This document shows, in pieces, positions 20,077 through 32,219 of a stretch of DNA of 64,000 bases. The notes below the pieces were generated by a model. That model was not told where the DNA came from. It made no database searches and saw only the letters and a program-made list of their open reading frames with translations. The translations under genes were made by a program, and so were the position numbers. This DNA is from Pantoea sp. Cy-639 (GTDB lineage Bacteria; Pseudomonadota; Gammaproteobacteria; Pseudomonadales; Pseudomonadaceae): positions 62,001 to 126,000 of the forward strand of contig NZ_VWXI01000002.1 in NCBI RefSeq assembly GCF_011752525.1. Reading direction: 5' to 3'. The stretch's first letter is position 1. Each line of letters starts with the position of its first letter.

Positions 20077-20422
20077 AGCCACTATGCTCAATCTGAGGGG
20101 AACCTGCGTATTCTAAGCTTTTTCCCTGACCTTTGCTGCCAGTTACCAGATTTTGACGACAAAGGTCTGACGCATGAGTGATCCGCTTAAAGTGAAACTT
20201 TTCAAACCAGTGCTCATTTCTGATAATTGGTGCTGGCAAAAAGCCTTTATCCGGACCACTATTTGTCACAGAATTGACGCCAAGGAAACGGCGACCATGA
20301 GGCAAGATGAAGACCCAAAATCCAATCACGGTTGAACATTTTGTCGTCGCCGCGGTCGTACTTCCACCGTGCGGCCAATTTGAGAACCGCTTCCCCTGAA
20401 CCAGAACAACCGGTCAATTTAT
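20077..20422. other. Intergenic region upstream of amrZ
   Basis: 346 bp without a convincing gene. It is A+T-richer than its surroundings and holds a possible AlgU-type promoter (next entry). The amrZ ATG at 20423 lacks an obvious Shine-Dalgarno. Confidence 0.5.
20194..20223 (+). promoter_or_regulatory. Possible AlgU (sigma-22) promoter of amrZ
   Basis: GAAACTT (20194-20200) and TCTGA (20219-20223) resemble GAACTT-N16/17-TCTGA, with spacing one or two bases long. amrZ of P. aeruginosa has an AlgU-dependent promoter, which supports the idea. The match itself is weak. Confidence 0.3.
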
Positions 20423-20749
20423 ATGCGCCCAATGAAACAGGCTATCTATTCGAGCCGCACCGCTGACAAGTTCGTCGTCCGCCTGCCAGACGGAATGCGT
20501 GAGCGCATTGCCGAGGTAGCGCGCAACCACCACCGCAGCATGAACTCCGAAATCATCGCGCGCCTGGAGCAGAGCCTTATCCAGGAAGGCGCGCTGGGCG
20601 ACGAGCTGAGCATGCGCCTGGACAGCCCAGAGCTCAGCCTTCACGAACGCGAATTGCTGCAGCGCTTCCGTCAATTGTCCCACCGCCAGCAAAACGCCTT
20701 GGTAGCCCTTATCGCTCACGATGTGGAAATGGCCGCCGACGCTTCCTGA
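20423..20749 (+). CDS. amrZ: Ribbon-helix-helix regulator AmrZ
   Basis: 108 aa. AmrZ is a dimeric or tetrameric Arc-type DNA-binding protein that activates or represses genes for alginate, motility and c-di-GMP metabolism. The disordered start ([14 protein letters not shown]) is followed by the RHH fold with the DNA-contacting strand DKFVVRLP (about 15-22) and helices [27 protein letters not shown]. The C-terminal oligomerisation segment [30 protein letters not shown] is nearly as in P. aeruginosa AmrZ. It stands alone and converges on mgtE across a perfect 24-bp terminator. Confidence 0.95.
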   Translation: MRPMKQAIYSSRTADKFVVRLPDGMRERIAEVARNHHRSMNSEIIARLEQSLIQEGALGDELSMRLDSPELSLHERELLQRFRQLSHRQQNALVALIAHDVEMAADAS

Positions 20750-20755
20750 TTGCCA

Positions 20756-20807
20756 AGCACCACACATAAAAAAGCCAGCGCAAGCTGGCTTTTTTATGTG
20801 TGGTGCT
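20756..20807. terminator. Bidirectional terminator, perfect 24-bp stem
   Basis: Left arm 20756-20779 and right arm 20784-20807 are exact reverse complements around a 4-nt loop. An A6 and a T6 run inside the arms give U-tracts for both amrZ and mgtE. Confidence 0.92.
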
Positions 20808-20813
20808 GTTCGC

Positions 20814-22256
20814 TCAAAGCAGGAACAAGGTGGCCAATCCGAGGAAGATGAAGAAACCACCACTGTCGGTCACCGCCGTGATCATCACGCTCGAACCCAT
20901 TGCCGGGTCACGCCCCAGCCGGGTCAGGGTCATCGGGATCAACACCCCCATGAGCGCCGCCAACAGCAGGTTCAGGGTCATCGCCCCGGTCATCACCAAG
21001 CCCAGCGACCAACTGCCATACAGCCAGAAGGCTACCGCACCGATCACCCCACCCCAGATCAAGCCGTTGAGCAGCGAGACCGCCAGCTCCTTGCGCATCA
21101 AGCGACTGGTGTTGCCCGGCGAAACCTGGTCAAGCGCCATTGCGCGCACGATCATGGTAATGGTCTGGTTACCCGAGTTACCACCGATACCCGCGACAAT
21201 GGGCATCAATGCAGCCAACGCCACCAGCTTCTCGATGGACCCTTCGAACAGGCCGATCACCCGCGAGGCAACGAAAGCAGTGATCAGGTTAATGGCCAGC
21301 CAGGCCCAACGGTTGCGCAGCGAACGCCAGACCGAGGCGAAGATATCTTCCTCTTCACGCAAACCGGCCATGTTGAGGACTTCGCTCTCGCTCTCTTCAC
21401 GAATCAGGTCAACCATTTCGTCAATGGTCAAACGACCGATCAGACGCTCGCTCTTATCTACCACCGGCGCGGAAACCAGGTCATAGCGTTCGAACGCCTG
21501 GGCGGCATCATAGGCATCTTCCTCGGGGTGGAAGGTCACCGGATCATTGGCCATGACCTCCGCGACTTTCTTCTCCGGGTCGTTGACCAGCAACCGCTTG
21601 ATCGGCAGCACCCCCTTTAGCTTGCCGTCGTAGTCAACCACGAACAGTTTGTCGGTGTGACCCGGTAGCTCCTTGAGTCGGCGCAGGTAGCGCAATACCA
21701 CTTCCAGGCTGACGTCTTCGCGGATGGTGACCATCTCGAAGTCCATCAATGCGCCAACCTGTTCCTCGTCATAGCTCAGGGCCGAGCGTACACGCTCGCG
21801 CTGCTGGGCATCGAGGCTTTCCATCAGCTCATGGACGACATCGCGCGGCAGCTCCGGCGCCAGGTCAGCGAGCTCGTCTGCGTCCATTTCCTTGGCAGCG
21901 GCCAGCAACTCGTGATCGTCCATGTCGGCGATCAGGGTCTGGCGGACGGCGTCGGAAACTTCCAGCAGGATGTCGCCGTCACGGTCCGAGCGCACCAACT
22001 GCCAGACCGTCAGGCGGTCTTCCAGCGGCAAGGCTTCAAGGATGTAGGCGATATCGGCAGGGTGCAGATCGTCGAGCTTGCGCTGCAACTCGACAAGGTT
22101 CTGGCGGTGGACGAGGCTCTCCACCCGGTCATGATGATGACCCTCCTGACGGTGCGTCAGGTCCTCGACCACCCGCTGGCGCTGCAGCAGTTCGATCACC
22201 TGAGCAAGGCGATCCTGCAGGCTCTCTTGGGCTTTCTTTACTTCGACTTCGGTCAT
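20814..22256 (-). CDS. mgtE: Magnesium transporter MgtE
   Basis: 480 aa. An inner-membrane Mg2+ channel gated by cytosolic Mg2+. Layout: an N-terminal superhelical domain (about 35-135, DLHPADIAYILEALPLEDR), two CBS domains (about 135-265, including GVLPIKRLL and SAPVVDKSERLIGRLTIDEM), the plug helix, and five transmembrane helices (about 290-480). The pore region GIGGNSGNQTITMIVRAMAL is conserved. The ATG at 22256 follows GGAG; a 10-codon upstream extension has no ribosome site. It converges on amrZ. Confidence 0.94.
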   Translation of the reverse strand: MTEVEVKKAQESLQDRLAQVIELLQRQRVVEDLTHRQEGHHHDRVESLVHRQNLVELQRKLDDLHPADIAYILEALPLEDRLTVWQLVRSDRDGDILLEVSDAVRQTLIADMDDHELLAAAKEMDADELADLAPELPRDVVHELMESLDAQQRERVRSALSYDEEQVGALMDFEMVTIREDVSLEVVLRYLRRLKELPGHTDKLFVVDYDGKLKGVLPIKRLLVNDPEKKVAEVMANDPVTFHPEEDAYDAAQAFERYDLVSAPVVDKSERLIGRLTIDEMVDLIREESESEVLNMAGLREEEDIFASVWRSLRNRWAWLAINLITAFVASRVIGLFEGSIEKLVALAALMPIVAGIGGNSGNQTITMIVRAMALDQVSPGNTSRLMRKELAVSLLNGLIWGGVIGAVAFWLYGSWSLGLVMTGAMTLNLLLAALMGVLIPMTLTRLGRDPAMGSSVMITAVTDSGGFFIFLGLATLFLL

Positions 22257-22645
22257 AGGCGAACTCCACTCCCAGCAGCGGAGCACGCCGGGAGAATCAA
22301 TCGGTCAGATCTTTCTGTATGAAGCGGGTTAGCGAGTAACTACTGGGTAAGTCCATGGTGGGATTCCACAAGCCCCGGCGGGGCTGACGGGCGCAATCAT
22401 ACACTGTGTAAGCTGTCGGATCGCTTAAATTTTTGGCCAGAACAACCGTTTGCGGAATAAAGCTATGACAACGCTCGAAGCCAACAGTGCGACGGTCTTG
22501 CCAAAGGCAAAAGCACAGCGGATTTGTAACCGACCAATACATGACGCTTCGACGATTACACGACTACATCTGCACTGGCAGTCCGGCCTCCCCTACGGGA
22601 CAACCTGGAACCACATCACATGACGCTCGGGAATCGGAAAACAAA
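22257..22645. other. Intergenic region between mgtE and the tRNA cluster
   Basis: About 390 bp with no convincing gene. It should hold the mgtE promoter: a TATGAT-like -10 lies on the minus strand at 22396-22401, without a clear -35. Confidence 0.5.
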
Positions 22646-22669
22646 AAGCCCGCTCAAATGAGCGGGCTT
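22646..22669 (-). terminator. Terminator of the tRNA operon
   Basis: AAGCCCGCTC and GAGCGGGCTT pair across an AAAT loop. On the minus strand the stem is followed by TTTTTGT, ending the transcript through tRNA-Ser and the four tRNA-Arg genes. Confidence 0.85.
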
Positions 22670-22678
22670 CTTGAAATA

Positions 22679-22755
22679 TGGCGGACTCAGGAGGATTCGA
22701 ACCTCCGACCGCTCGGTTCGTAGCCGAGTACTCTATCCAGCTGAGCTATGAGTCC
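22679..22755 (-). tRNA. tRNA-Arg (anticodon ACG), copy 4
   Basis: 77 nt; loop CTACGAA gives anticodon ACG (A34 normally edited to inosine), reading CGU/CGC/CGA. CCA is encoded. It is the copy nearest the terminator. Confidence 0.96.
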
Positions 22756-22826
22756 GTAGGCGGTAGTTTTAGACCAGATTACCACTGGTTGTTGAAGCAG
22801 CCTTGCAGGCAAAGCCACTTCAAAAG

Positions 22827-22903
22827 TGGCGGACTCAGGAGGATTCGAACCTCCGACCGCTCGGTTCGTAGCCGAGTACTCTATCCAGCTGAGCTATGAG
22901 TCC
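22827..22903 (-). tRNA. tRNA-Arg (anticodon ACG), copy 3
   Basis: 77 nt, identical in sequence to the other three copies, with encoded CCA. It is separated from its neighbours by about 70-bp near-identical spacers. Confidence 0.96.
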
Positions 22904-22973
22904 GTAGGGTAGTTTTAGACCAGGTTACCACTGGTGGGTTGAAGTAGCCTTGCAGGCAAAACCACTTCAAAAG

Positions 22974-23050
22974 TGGCGGACTCAGGAGGATTCGAACCTC
23001 CGACCGCTCGGTTCGTAGCCGAGTACTCTATCCAGCTGAGCTATGAGTCC
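22974..23050 (-). tRNA. tRNA-Arg (anticodon ACG), copy 2
   Basis: 77 nt, identical to the other copies. Immediately after the encoded CCA the trailer forms a short GCCACTT/AAGTGGC hairpin that uses the CCA end itself. Confidence 0.96.
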
Positions 23051-23120
23051 GTGGGGTAGTTTTAGACCAGGTTACCACTGGTTGATTGAAGTAGCCTTGC
23101 AGGCAAAGCCACTTCAAAAG

Positions 23121-23197
23121 TGGCGGACTCAGGAGGATTCGAACCTCCGACCGCTCGGTTCGTAGCCGAGTACTCTATCCAGCTGAGCTATGAGTCC
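23121..23197 (-). tRNA. tRNA-Arg (anticodon ACG), copy 1
   Basis: 77 nt, identical to the other copies. It is the first of the four after tRNA-Ser in the direction of transcription. Confidence 0.96.
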
Positions 23198-23259
23198 GTG
23201 TCTTGCTGTCGTAGATCGCTCAAACGTTTTGATCCGTTTACAGCGCCCTACGTTAATAA

Positions 23260-23350
23260 TGGCGGTGAAGGGGGGATTCGAACCCCCGATACCCTTATGA
23301 GGTATACTCCCTTAGCAGGGGAGCGCCTTCGGCCACTCGGCCACCTCACC
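23260..23350 (-). tRNA. tRNA-Ser (anticodon GCT)
   Basis: 91 nt class II tRNA with a long variable arm. The acceptor GGTGAGG pairs with CTTCACC (one G-U). Loop CTGCTAA gives anticodon GCT, reading AGC/AGU, and CCA is encoded. It lies between csrA and the tRNA-Arg array. Confidence 0.95.
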
Positions 23351-23422
23351 GCAACACGAGGCGAATATTAAACACACCCTTCCTCGTTTGCAACCCTTTT
23401 TTTGAAAAAAACTTCAAAAAAA

Positions 23423-23611
23423 TTAAAGGCTTGGCTCCTCGTCCTTCTCTTTCTTGATTCGCAGGTAGATTTCCTCGCGGTGAACGGCCACTTCCTTCGG
23501 CGCGCTCACACCGATACGCACCTGGTTGCCTTTGACGCCCAGGACCGTCACGGTGATCTCACCGTCACCAATGATCAGGCTCTCGGCGCACCGACGAGTC
23601 AGAATCAGCAT
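23423..23611 (-). CDS. csrA: Carbon storage regulator CsrA/RsmA
   Basis: 62 aa. A dimeric RNA-binding repressor that blocks ribosome sites carrying GGA hairpin loops and controls motility, biofilm and secondary metabolism. The protein is complete: MLILTRR at the N terminus (R6/R7 region), the core [29 protein letters not shown] with the RNA-contacting VHREEI (R44 region), and the C-terminal helix [14 protein letters not shown]. It lies downstream of alaS and lysC, as in other gammaproteobacteria. Confidence 0.97.
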   Translation of the reverse strand: MLILTRRCAESLIIGDGEITVTVLGVKGNQVRIGVSAPKEVAVHREEIYLRIKKEKDEEPSL

Positions 23612-23776
23612 AATTTTCTCCTCATTAGAATCTTCAGGGACAACAGTCTTTAAAGCAGGGCCTGGTCATGGACGACGGCATTGGCCCGGAGAGACCGCCG
23701 GAGCACCTGGACAGGGGCGGCTCCAGCGGCCAGAAACGCGAAGGGCGCGGCAAGCCGCGCCCCTTCAGGCAGCGTG

Positions 23777-25012
23777 TCACTCGCCCTGTCGGGCAGGCGC
23801 ATCGAGCTCGAACGCGGTGTGCAGCGCGCGAACAGCCAGCTCCAGGTACTTCTCCTCGATCACCACCGAGACCTTGATTTCGGAGGTGGAGATCATCTGG
23901 ATATTGATGCTTTCCTTGGCCAGGGCTTCGAACATGCGGCTGGCTACACCCGCATGGGAGCGCATGCCAACACCGACGATAGACACCTTGGCGATCTTGG
24001 TGTCGCCGGTCGCTTCGCGCGCGCCGATCTCGCGAGCGGTGTTCTCCAGCACGCCCAACGCCTTCTCGTACTCGTTGCGGTGCACGGTGAAGGTGAAGTC
24101 GGTGGTGTTATCGTGCGAGACGTTCTGCACGATCATGTCCACTTCGATGTTCGCGGCACTGATCGGACCGAGGATCTTGAACGCAACGCCCGGGGTGTCC
24201 GGAACGCCACGAATGGTCAGCTTGGCCTCATCACGGTTGAAGGCGATACCGGAAATGATCGGCTGTTCCATGGATTCCTCTTCATCGATGGTAATGAGGG
24301 TACCCGGACCCTCCTTGAAGCTGTGCAGCACGCGCAGCGGGACGTTGTACTTGCCGGCGAACTCCACCGAGCGGATCTGCAGCACCTTGGAGCCGAGGCT
24401 GGCCATTTCCAGCATCTCCTCGAAGGTGATCTTCTCCAGGCGCTTGGCCTGGGGAACAACACGCGGATCAGTGGTGTAGACGCCATCGACATCGGTGTAG
24501 ATCTGGCACTCATCGGCCTTGAGGGCCGCCGCCAGGGCCACGCCGGTGGTGTCGGAACCGCCACGACCGAGAGTGGTGATGTTGCCGTGCTCGTCGACCC
24601 CCTGGAAACCTGCAACCACCACGACACGCCCGGCCTTGAGATCGGCGCGGATCTTCTGGTCGTCGATCTGCAGGATGCGCGCCTTGTTGTGCGCGCTGTC
24701 GGTGAGAATGCGCACCTGGTTGCCGGTGTAGGACACCGCCGGCACGCCGCGCTTCATCAGGGCCATGGACAACAGGGCAATGGTGACCTGCTCGCCGGTC
24801 GACACGATCACGTCCAGCTCACGCGGTTCCGGCTTGTCGGTAATCTGCTTGGCCAGGTCGATCAGGCGGTTGGTTTCACCACTCATCGCCGACAGCACGA
24901 CCACCAGGTCGGTGCCTTGCTCGCGGAATTTCTTGACCTTGTCGGCAACCTGCTCGATCCGCTCGATGGATCCGACAGAGGTGCCGCCAAATTTCTGTAC
25001 GATCAACGCCAT
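23777..25012 (-). CDS. lysC: Aspartate kinase (lysine/threonine-sensitive type)
   Basis: 411 aa. It phosphorylates aspartate, the first step to lysine, threonine, methionine and diaminopimelate. The kinase domain (1-245) has VQKFGGTSVGSIERI at the start, VVVLSAMSGETNRLI and GRGGSDTTGVALAAAL. Two ACT domains (about 265-335 and 345-405) sense end products. An internal in-frame ATG at 24271 (MEQPIISGIAF) has GAGGA about 5 nt upstream and would make a separate 164-aa ACT-only beta subunit, as known for alpha2-beta2 aspartokinases. It sits between alaS and csrA. Confidence 0.95.
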   Translation of the reverse strand: MALIVQKFGGTSVGSIERIEQVADKVKKFREQGTDLVVVLSAMSGETNRLIDLAKQITDKPEPRELDVIVSTGEQVTIALLSMALMKRGVPAVSYTGNQVRILTDSAHNKARILQIDDQKIRADLKAGRVVVVAGFQGVDEHGNITTLGRGGSDTTGVALAAALKADECQIYTDVDGVYTTDPRVVPQAKRLEKITFEEMLEMASLGSKVLQIRSVEFAGKYNVPLRVLHSFKEGPGTLITIDEEESMEQPIISGIAFNRDEAKLTIRGVPDTPGVAFKILGPISAANIEVDMIVQNVSHDNTTDFTFTVHRNEYEKALGVLENTAREIGAREATGDTKIAKVSIVGVGMRSHAGVASRMFEALAKESINIQMISTSEIKVSVVIEEKYLELAVRALHTAFELDAPARQGE

Positions 25013-25094
25013 TTCAAAGGTGCCTCAGCCCTCAAGGGCCCCAAAAAACAATCCAACATGAAACGGCCGGCGACTCACCGCCGGCCGCTTCATC

Positions 25095-27719
<2,625 letters not shown>

Positions 27720-28064
27720 AGGTTCTTCCACGGAAACGGCGGCCACACGTCGAATCGACGAAACGACGGCAAAGGGCCGCATTATATCGGTCCTGCAGTC
27801 TCGGTGCAGTGTGTTTATGCGATAGAAACCGTCGAATGGACGGTTTGTCAGACTAAAGCCATTGAAAACGACATGACCGCGATGCTAAAGCCAGCCTTTC
27901 GCTACTGGCAAGCCAATTACGGCGCAGGGGAGCGGAAAAGGGAACAGCTGGAGAATTAAAAGAGTTTCATCGGCGATAGGATCCAAAAAAACCGACATGC
28001 AAGGTGCCGCCCTGCTGTAGGAGCGGGTTCGCCCACGCCCAGGCAAACCCCATCCAGGCCAGTT
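27720..28064. other. alaS promoter region and convergence gap with astE
   Basis: 345 bp without a gene. A perfect TATAAT (27786-27781, minus strand) lies 62 nt before the alaS ATG, with a weak -35. An 8-bp dyad, AAACCGTC/GACGGTTT (27826-27833 and 27839-27846), lies just upstream. A half REP-like element (TGTAGGAGCGGGTTCGCCC, near 28015-28035) follows. Confidence 0.6.
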
Positions 28065-29072
28065 TCAGGCCAGGCGCTGGCCTGAATCCGGCACGATCAG
28101 GATCCCCGCACGCAGGCCATTGCGCACCTTGGGGTTGGGGAAGATGATCCGCGCGCCCTCCTCCTCCACCACCCAGCGCATCTCGGCCAGGTCTTCGGCC
28201 AGCAGGTAGCCCTTGCTCAGCTCGGAGAAATTCTCGATGTCCGCCGGCAAGTGCAGGTGGAAACTGTCACTGTGCTTGATGATCTCGCGGGCGACGCTGA
28301 ACAGCTTGAGGCCATCCAGGGACTGCTCGACTTGCGGCTCGGTATCTTCGACGAGCTGGATCAGGCGGGCCTGGAGCCTGTCGAGATTGACCTCGTCGTT
28401 CTGCCCGAACGGGCGCGCCTTGCCCAGCTCCAGGGTGAAGGCCTCGGCATCGAGCTGCTCATAGGTGAAGGCACTGAAGGTGATCGACGACTTGCTCTGC
28501 AGCAGCACTGCCTCCATGCCCGCGGCCGCCAGACGCGCCAGCTCGCGTCGGGAGTGCTGGCGCCCTTCCTTGTACGGGTACAGGGCGAACTGCTCGATCT
28601 TCGAACCACGAATCGCGGTATGCAGGTCATAGTGCAGGCGAGTACGGCCCGGCCGACTGAAGAACACCCGGGCGAACTGCTCCAGCTCCGCCGCGCGCAA
28701 GGCCTCGGCGCCGCTGGACAACTCATGGCGACCATTGAACAGACGGTTGATGTCCTGCTCGATGAAACGCTCGCCCTTGCGGATCGCCGCCGGATTGCCG
28801 AACAGGAACAGCACCCGCGCGCGCGGCTTGATCGAACCATCGGCCACACCATGCAACAACTTTTCGAGCAACTCGATCGGCGCCGTCTCGTTGCCATGGA
28901 TACCGGCCGACAACAGCAGGTCGAGCCCGCAATCCTCGCCTTCGGGCGGACGCACTTCCAGCGCGCCCTCCCCCAGCCAGCGCAGACGCACGCCCCTGGT
29001 GGTCACTTGGGTCTTCTCGGCCGGTTCGTGATCGGTCAGGGTCAGCTCAAGCAGTTTGCCAAGGGCGAGCAT
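28065..29072 (-). CDS. astE: Succinylglutamate desuccinylase
   Basis: 335 aa. The last enzyme of arginine succinyltransferase catabolism; it hydrolyses N-succinylglutamate to succinate and glutamate. A zinc carboxypeptidase-like fold: GIHGNETAP supplies H59 and E62, and [12 protein letters not shown] the third ligand H150. The basic and hydroxyl substrate residues in GRTRLHYD are present. I chose the ATG at 29072; the longer open frame overlaps the small upstream gene in another frame. It is the last gene of aruCFGDBE, 10 bp after the 95-aa gene. Confidence 0.95.
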   Translation of the reverse strand: MLALGKLLELTLTDHEPAEKTQVTTRGVRLRWLGEGALEVRPPEGEDCGLDLLLSAGIHGNETAPIELLEKLLHGVADGSIKPRARVLFLFGNPAAIRKGERFIEQDINRLFNGRHELSSGAEALRAAELEQFARVFFSRPGRTRLHYDLHTAIRGSKIEQFALYPYKEGRQHSRRELARLAAAGMEAVLLQSKSSITFSAFTYEQLDAEAFTLELGKARPFGQNDEVNLDRLQARLIQLVEDTEPQVEQSLDGLKLFSVAREIIKHSDSFHLHLPADIENFSELSKGYLLAEDLAEMRWVVEEEGARIIFPNPKVRNGLRAGILIVPDSGQRLA

Positions 29073-29082
29073 GGGCGCTTCC

Positions 29083-29370
29083 TTAGTGGTGGTGGCCGCA
29101 GTCTGGGCCGTGGACGTGGTCGTCGTCACCGGCGTCGGCCGGCTCCATTTCCAGTTGCAGGCTGACCAGATTGGTGGCCATAGGGCGCAGCAGCAGATTG
29201 GCGTACTCGGTGTCGTCTTCCTCGACATCCACGCCGATCAGCAACTGGCCGCGGCCATCCTGCTGAATCCACACCTCCTTGCCTTGCCAGACCACGGCAA
29301 AGCGGGTGCAGGAGGTTTCCAGCTGGGTGCCGTCTTCATCTTCCAGGATCAGGCGCAGGGCGTCGGACAT
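29083..29370 (-). CDS. Small conserved protein with a histidine-rich tail (ast operon)
   Basis: 95 aa, of unknown function. Homologues in Pseudomonas ast operons are sometimes labelled 'topoisomerase II', for which I see no support. The body (1-75) looks like a small beta-rich domain ([20 protein letters not shown]). The C terminus is [11 protein letters not shown], a likely metal-binding tail like those of metallochaperones. It is sandwiched between astB (15 bp) and astE (10 bp) on the same strand. AstE is a zinc enzyme, so a zinc-delivery role is conceivable but is inference only. Confidence 0.85.
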   Translation of the reverse strand: MSDALRLILEDEDGTQLETSCTRFAVVWQGKEVWIQQDGRGQLLIGVDVEEDDTEYANLLLRPMATNLVSLQLEMEPADAGDDDHVHGPDCGHHH

Positions 29371-29385
29371 TGCAATTTCTCTCTA

Positions 29386-30732
29386 TCAAGGTTGGCGTTG
29401 GAACGGATAGACCGAACCCAGCTTGAGGATCCGGGTCAGCTCATCCAGTGCCGTGCGGCATTCGTCCAGCAACTGCGGGTCGGCCAGGTCCGCCTCGCCG
29501 AGGCGATCGCGGTAGTGCCTGTCGACCCACTGCACCAGGGTGTCGTACAGCGAGGCGGTCATGATAACGCCTTGGTTGACCGCCGCCAGTTCCGATTCCT
29601 TCAGTGCCACGCGCAGCCGCAGGCAAGCCGGGCCACCGCCATTCTGCATGCTCTGCTTGAGGTCGAACACCTTGACCTCCTTGACCGGGCCCTGGCCCGT
29701 CAACTGGTTCAGGTATGCCCAGACACGCTCGTTGTTGCGGCATTCCTCGGGCACCACCAGCAACATCGAGCCGTCGGCGCGGCTGAGCAGCTGGCTGTTG
29801 AACAGGTAGGAACGCACCGCATCCTCTACCGCCACCGCCGAGCGCGGCACGCAGATCGCCTGGAAGTTGCCGCCCTTGCCGGCCAGTTTAGCCTGCAGCT
29901 GGGCAAGCACCGCGCCGGTCTCGAGGAAGGCGTCCTCGTGGTAGAACAGCACCTCGCCATTGCCCACCGAGATGACGTCGTTGTGGAACACGCCCTGGTC
30001 GATCACCGCCGGATTCTGTTGAGCGTAGACCACACCGTCGTCGCTCAGCCCGTGCAACCGGGCCACGGCCTGCGACGCTTCCAGGGTCTGGCGCGCAGGA
30101 TATTTCTGCGGCGCGGGATAGCGGCTGTCGAAGGCGCTGCGGCCATAGACGAAGAATTCGACACCGGCCTCGCCATAGTCACGGCAGAAACGGGTGTGGT
30201 TGGCCGCACCTTCATCGCCGAACTGGGCCACCGCCGGCAGCGCGGCATGGTGGGCGAAGTGGCGCTCGTCGCTGAACATGGCGCCCAGCATGCGACTGGT
30301 GGTCGGGTGCTCGATGCTGCGGTGATACTTGCAGTTGAGGTTGGCGGCGGTGAAGTGCACGCGACCATCGGCAGTATCGGCACTGGGGCTGACGGTGGCG
30401 GCGTTGGCCACCCACATGCTCGATGCCGAGCAACTGGCCACCAGCAACGGCATGGCTTCCTTCGCTGCACGACGGATCACCTCGGCATCGCTGCCGCTGA
30501 AGCCCAAGCTGCGCAGGGCAGCCACGTCCGGGCGCTCCTGCGGCGCCAGCACGCCCTGCTGGAAGCCCATTTCCATCAGCGCCTTCATTTTCGCCAGACC
30601 CTGGCGTGCTGCCTCGCGCGGATTGGAACCCTGCTGGCTGTTGCTCTGCGAGGCCACGTTGCCGTACGACAAGCCGCCGTAGTTATGGGTCGGCCCCACC
30701 AGGCCATCAAAATTCACTTCATAGGATTTCAT
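29386..30732 (-). CDS. astB: N-succinylarginine dihydrolase
   Basis: 448 aa, the family length. It converts N2-succinylarginine to N2-succinylornithine with release of two ammonia and CO2. It has the amidinotransferase-like five-bladed propeller. Substrate and catalytic segments seen are [19 protein letters not shown] at the start, [17 protein letters not shown] (catalytic His region, about 245) and [10 protein letters not shown] with the nucleophile at about C370. It is in the middle of the ast operon. Confidence 0.96.
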   Translation of the reverse strand: MKSYEVNFDGLVGPTHNYGGLSYGNVASQSNSQQGSNPREAARQGLAKMKALMEMGFQQGVLAPQERPDVAALRSLGFSGSDAEVIRRAAKEAMPLLVASCSASSMWVANAATVSPSADTADGRVHFTAANLNCKYHRSIEHPTTSRMLGAMFSDERHFAHHAALPAVAQFGDEGAANHTRFCRDYGEAGVEFFVYGRSAFDSRYPAPQKYPARQTLEASQAVARLHGLSDDGVVYAQQNPAVIDQGVFHNDVISVGNGEVLFYHEDAFLETGAVLAQLQAKLAGKGGNFQAICVPRSAVAVEDAVRSYLFNSQLLSRADGSMLLVVPEECRNNERVWAYLNQLTGQGPVKEVKVFDLKQSMQNGGGPACLRLRVALKESELAAVNQGVIMTASLYDTLVQWVDRHYRDRLGEADLADPQLLDECRTALDELTRILKLGSVYPFQRQP

Positions 30733-30755
30733 CGGCTAGGCTCCGAGACCTGTTG

Positions 30756-32219
<1,464 letters not shown>

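Larger units (their letters stand above)
22679..23197 (-). repeat. Tandem array: four tRNA-Arg units of 147-148 bp
   Basis: Unit starts lie 148, 147 and 147 bp apart. The spacers (22756-22826, 22904-22973, 23051-23120) are nearly identical, sharing TTTTAGACCAG and CTTGCAGGCAAA segments. The array therefore arose by duplication of the whole tRNA-plus-spacer unit. The order csrA, tRNA-Ser, four tRNA-Arg matches E. coli csrA-serV-argVYZQ. Confidence 0.93.

Noticed and set aside
22678..23371. Short open frames across the tRNA cluster, and a CRISPR-like look to the repeats
   Set aside because: The repeats are complete tRNA genes with encoded CCA and cloverleaf pairing. The spacers are near-identical, unlike CRISPR spacers, and no cas genes are present.
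23612..25094. Lysine riboswitch or other leader RNA around lysC
   Set aside because: The gaps are short (82 and 165 bp) and I could not find conserved riboswitch elements; pseudomonads are not known to use one here.
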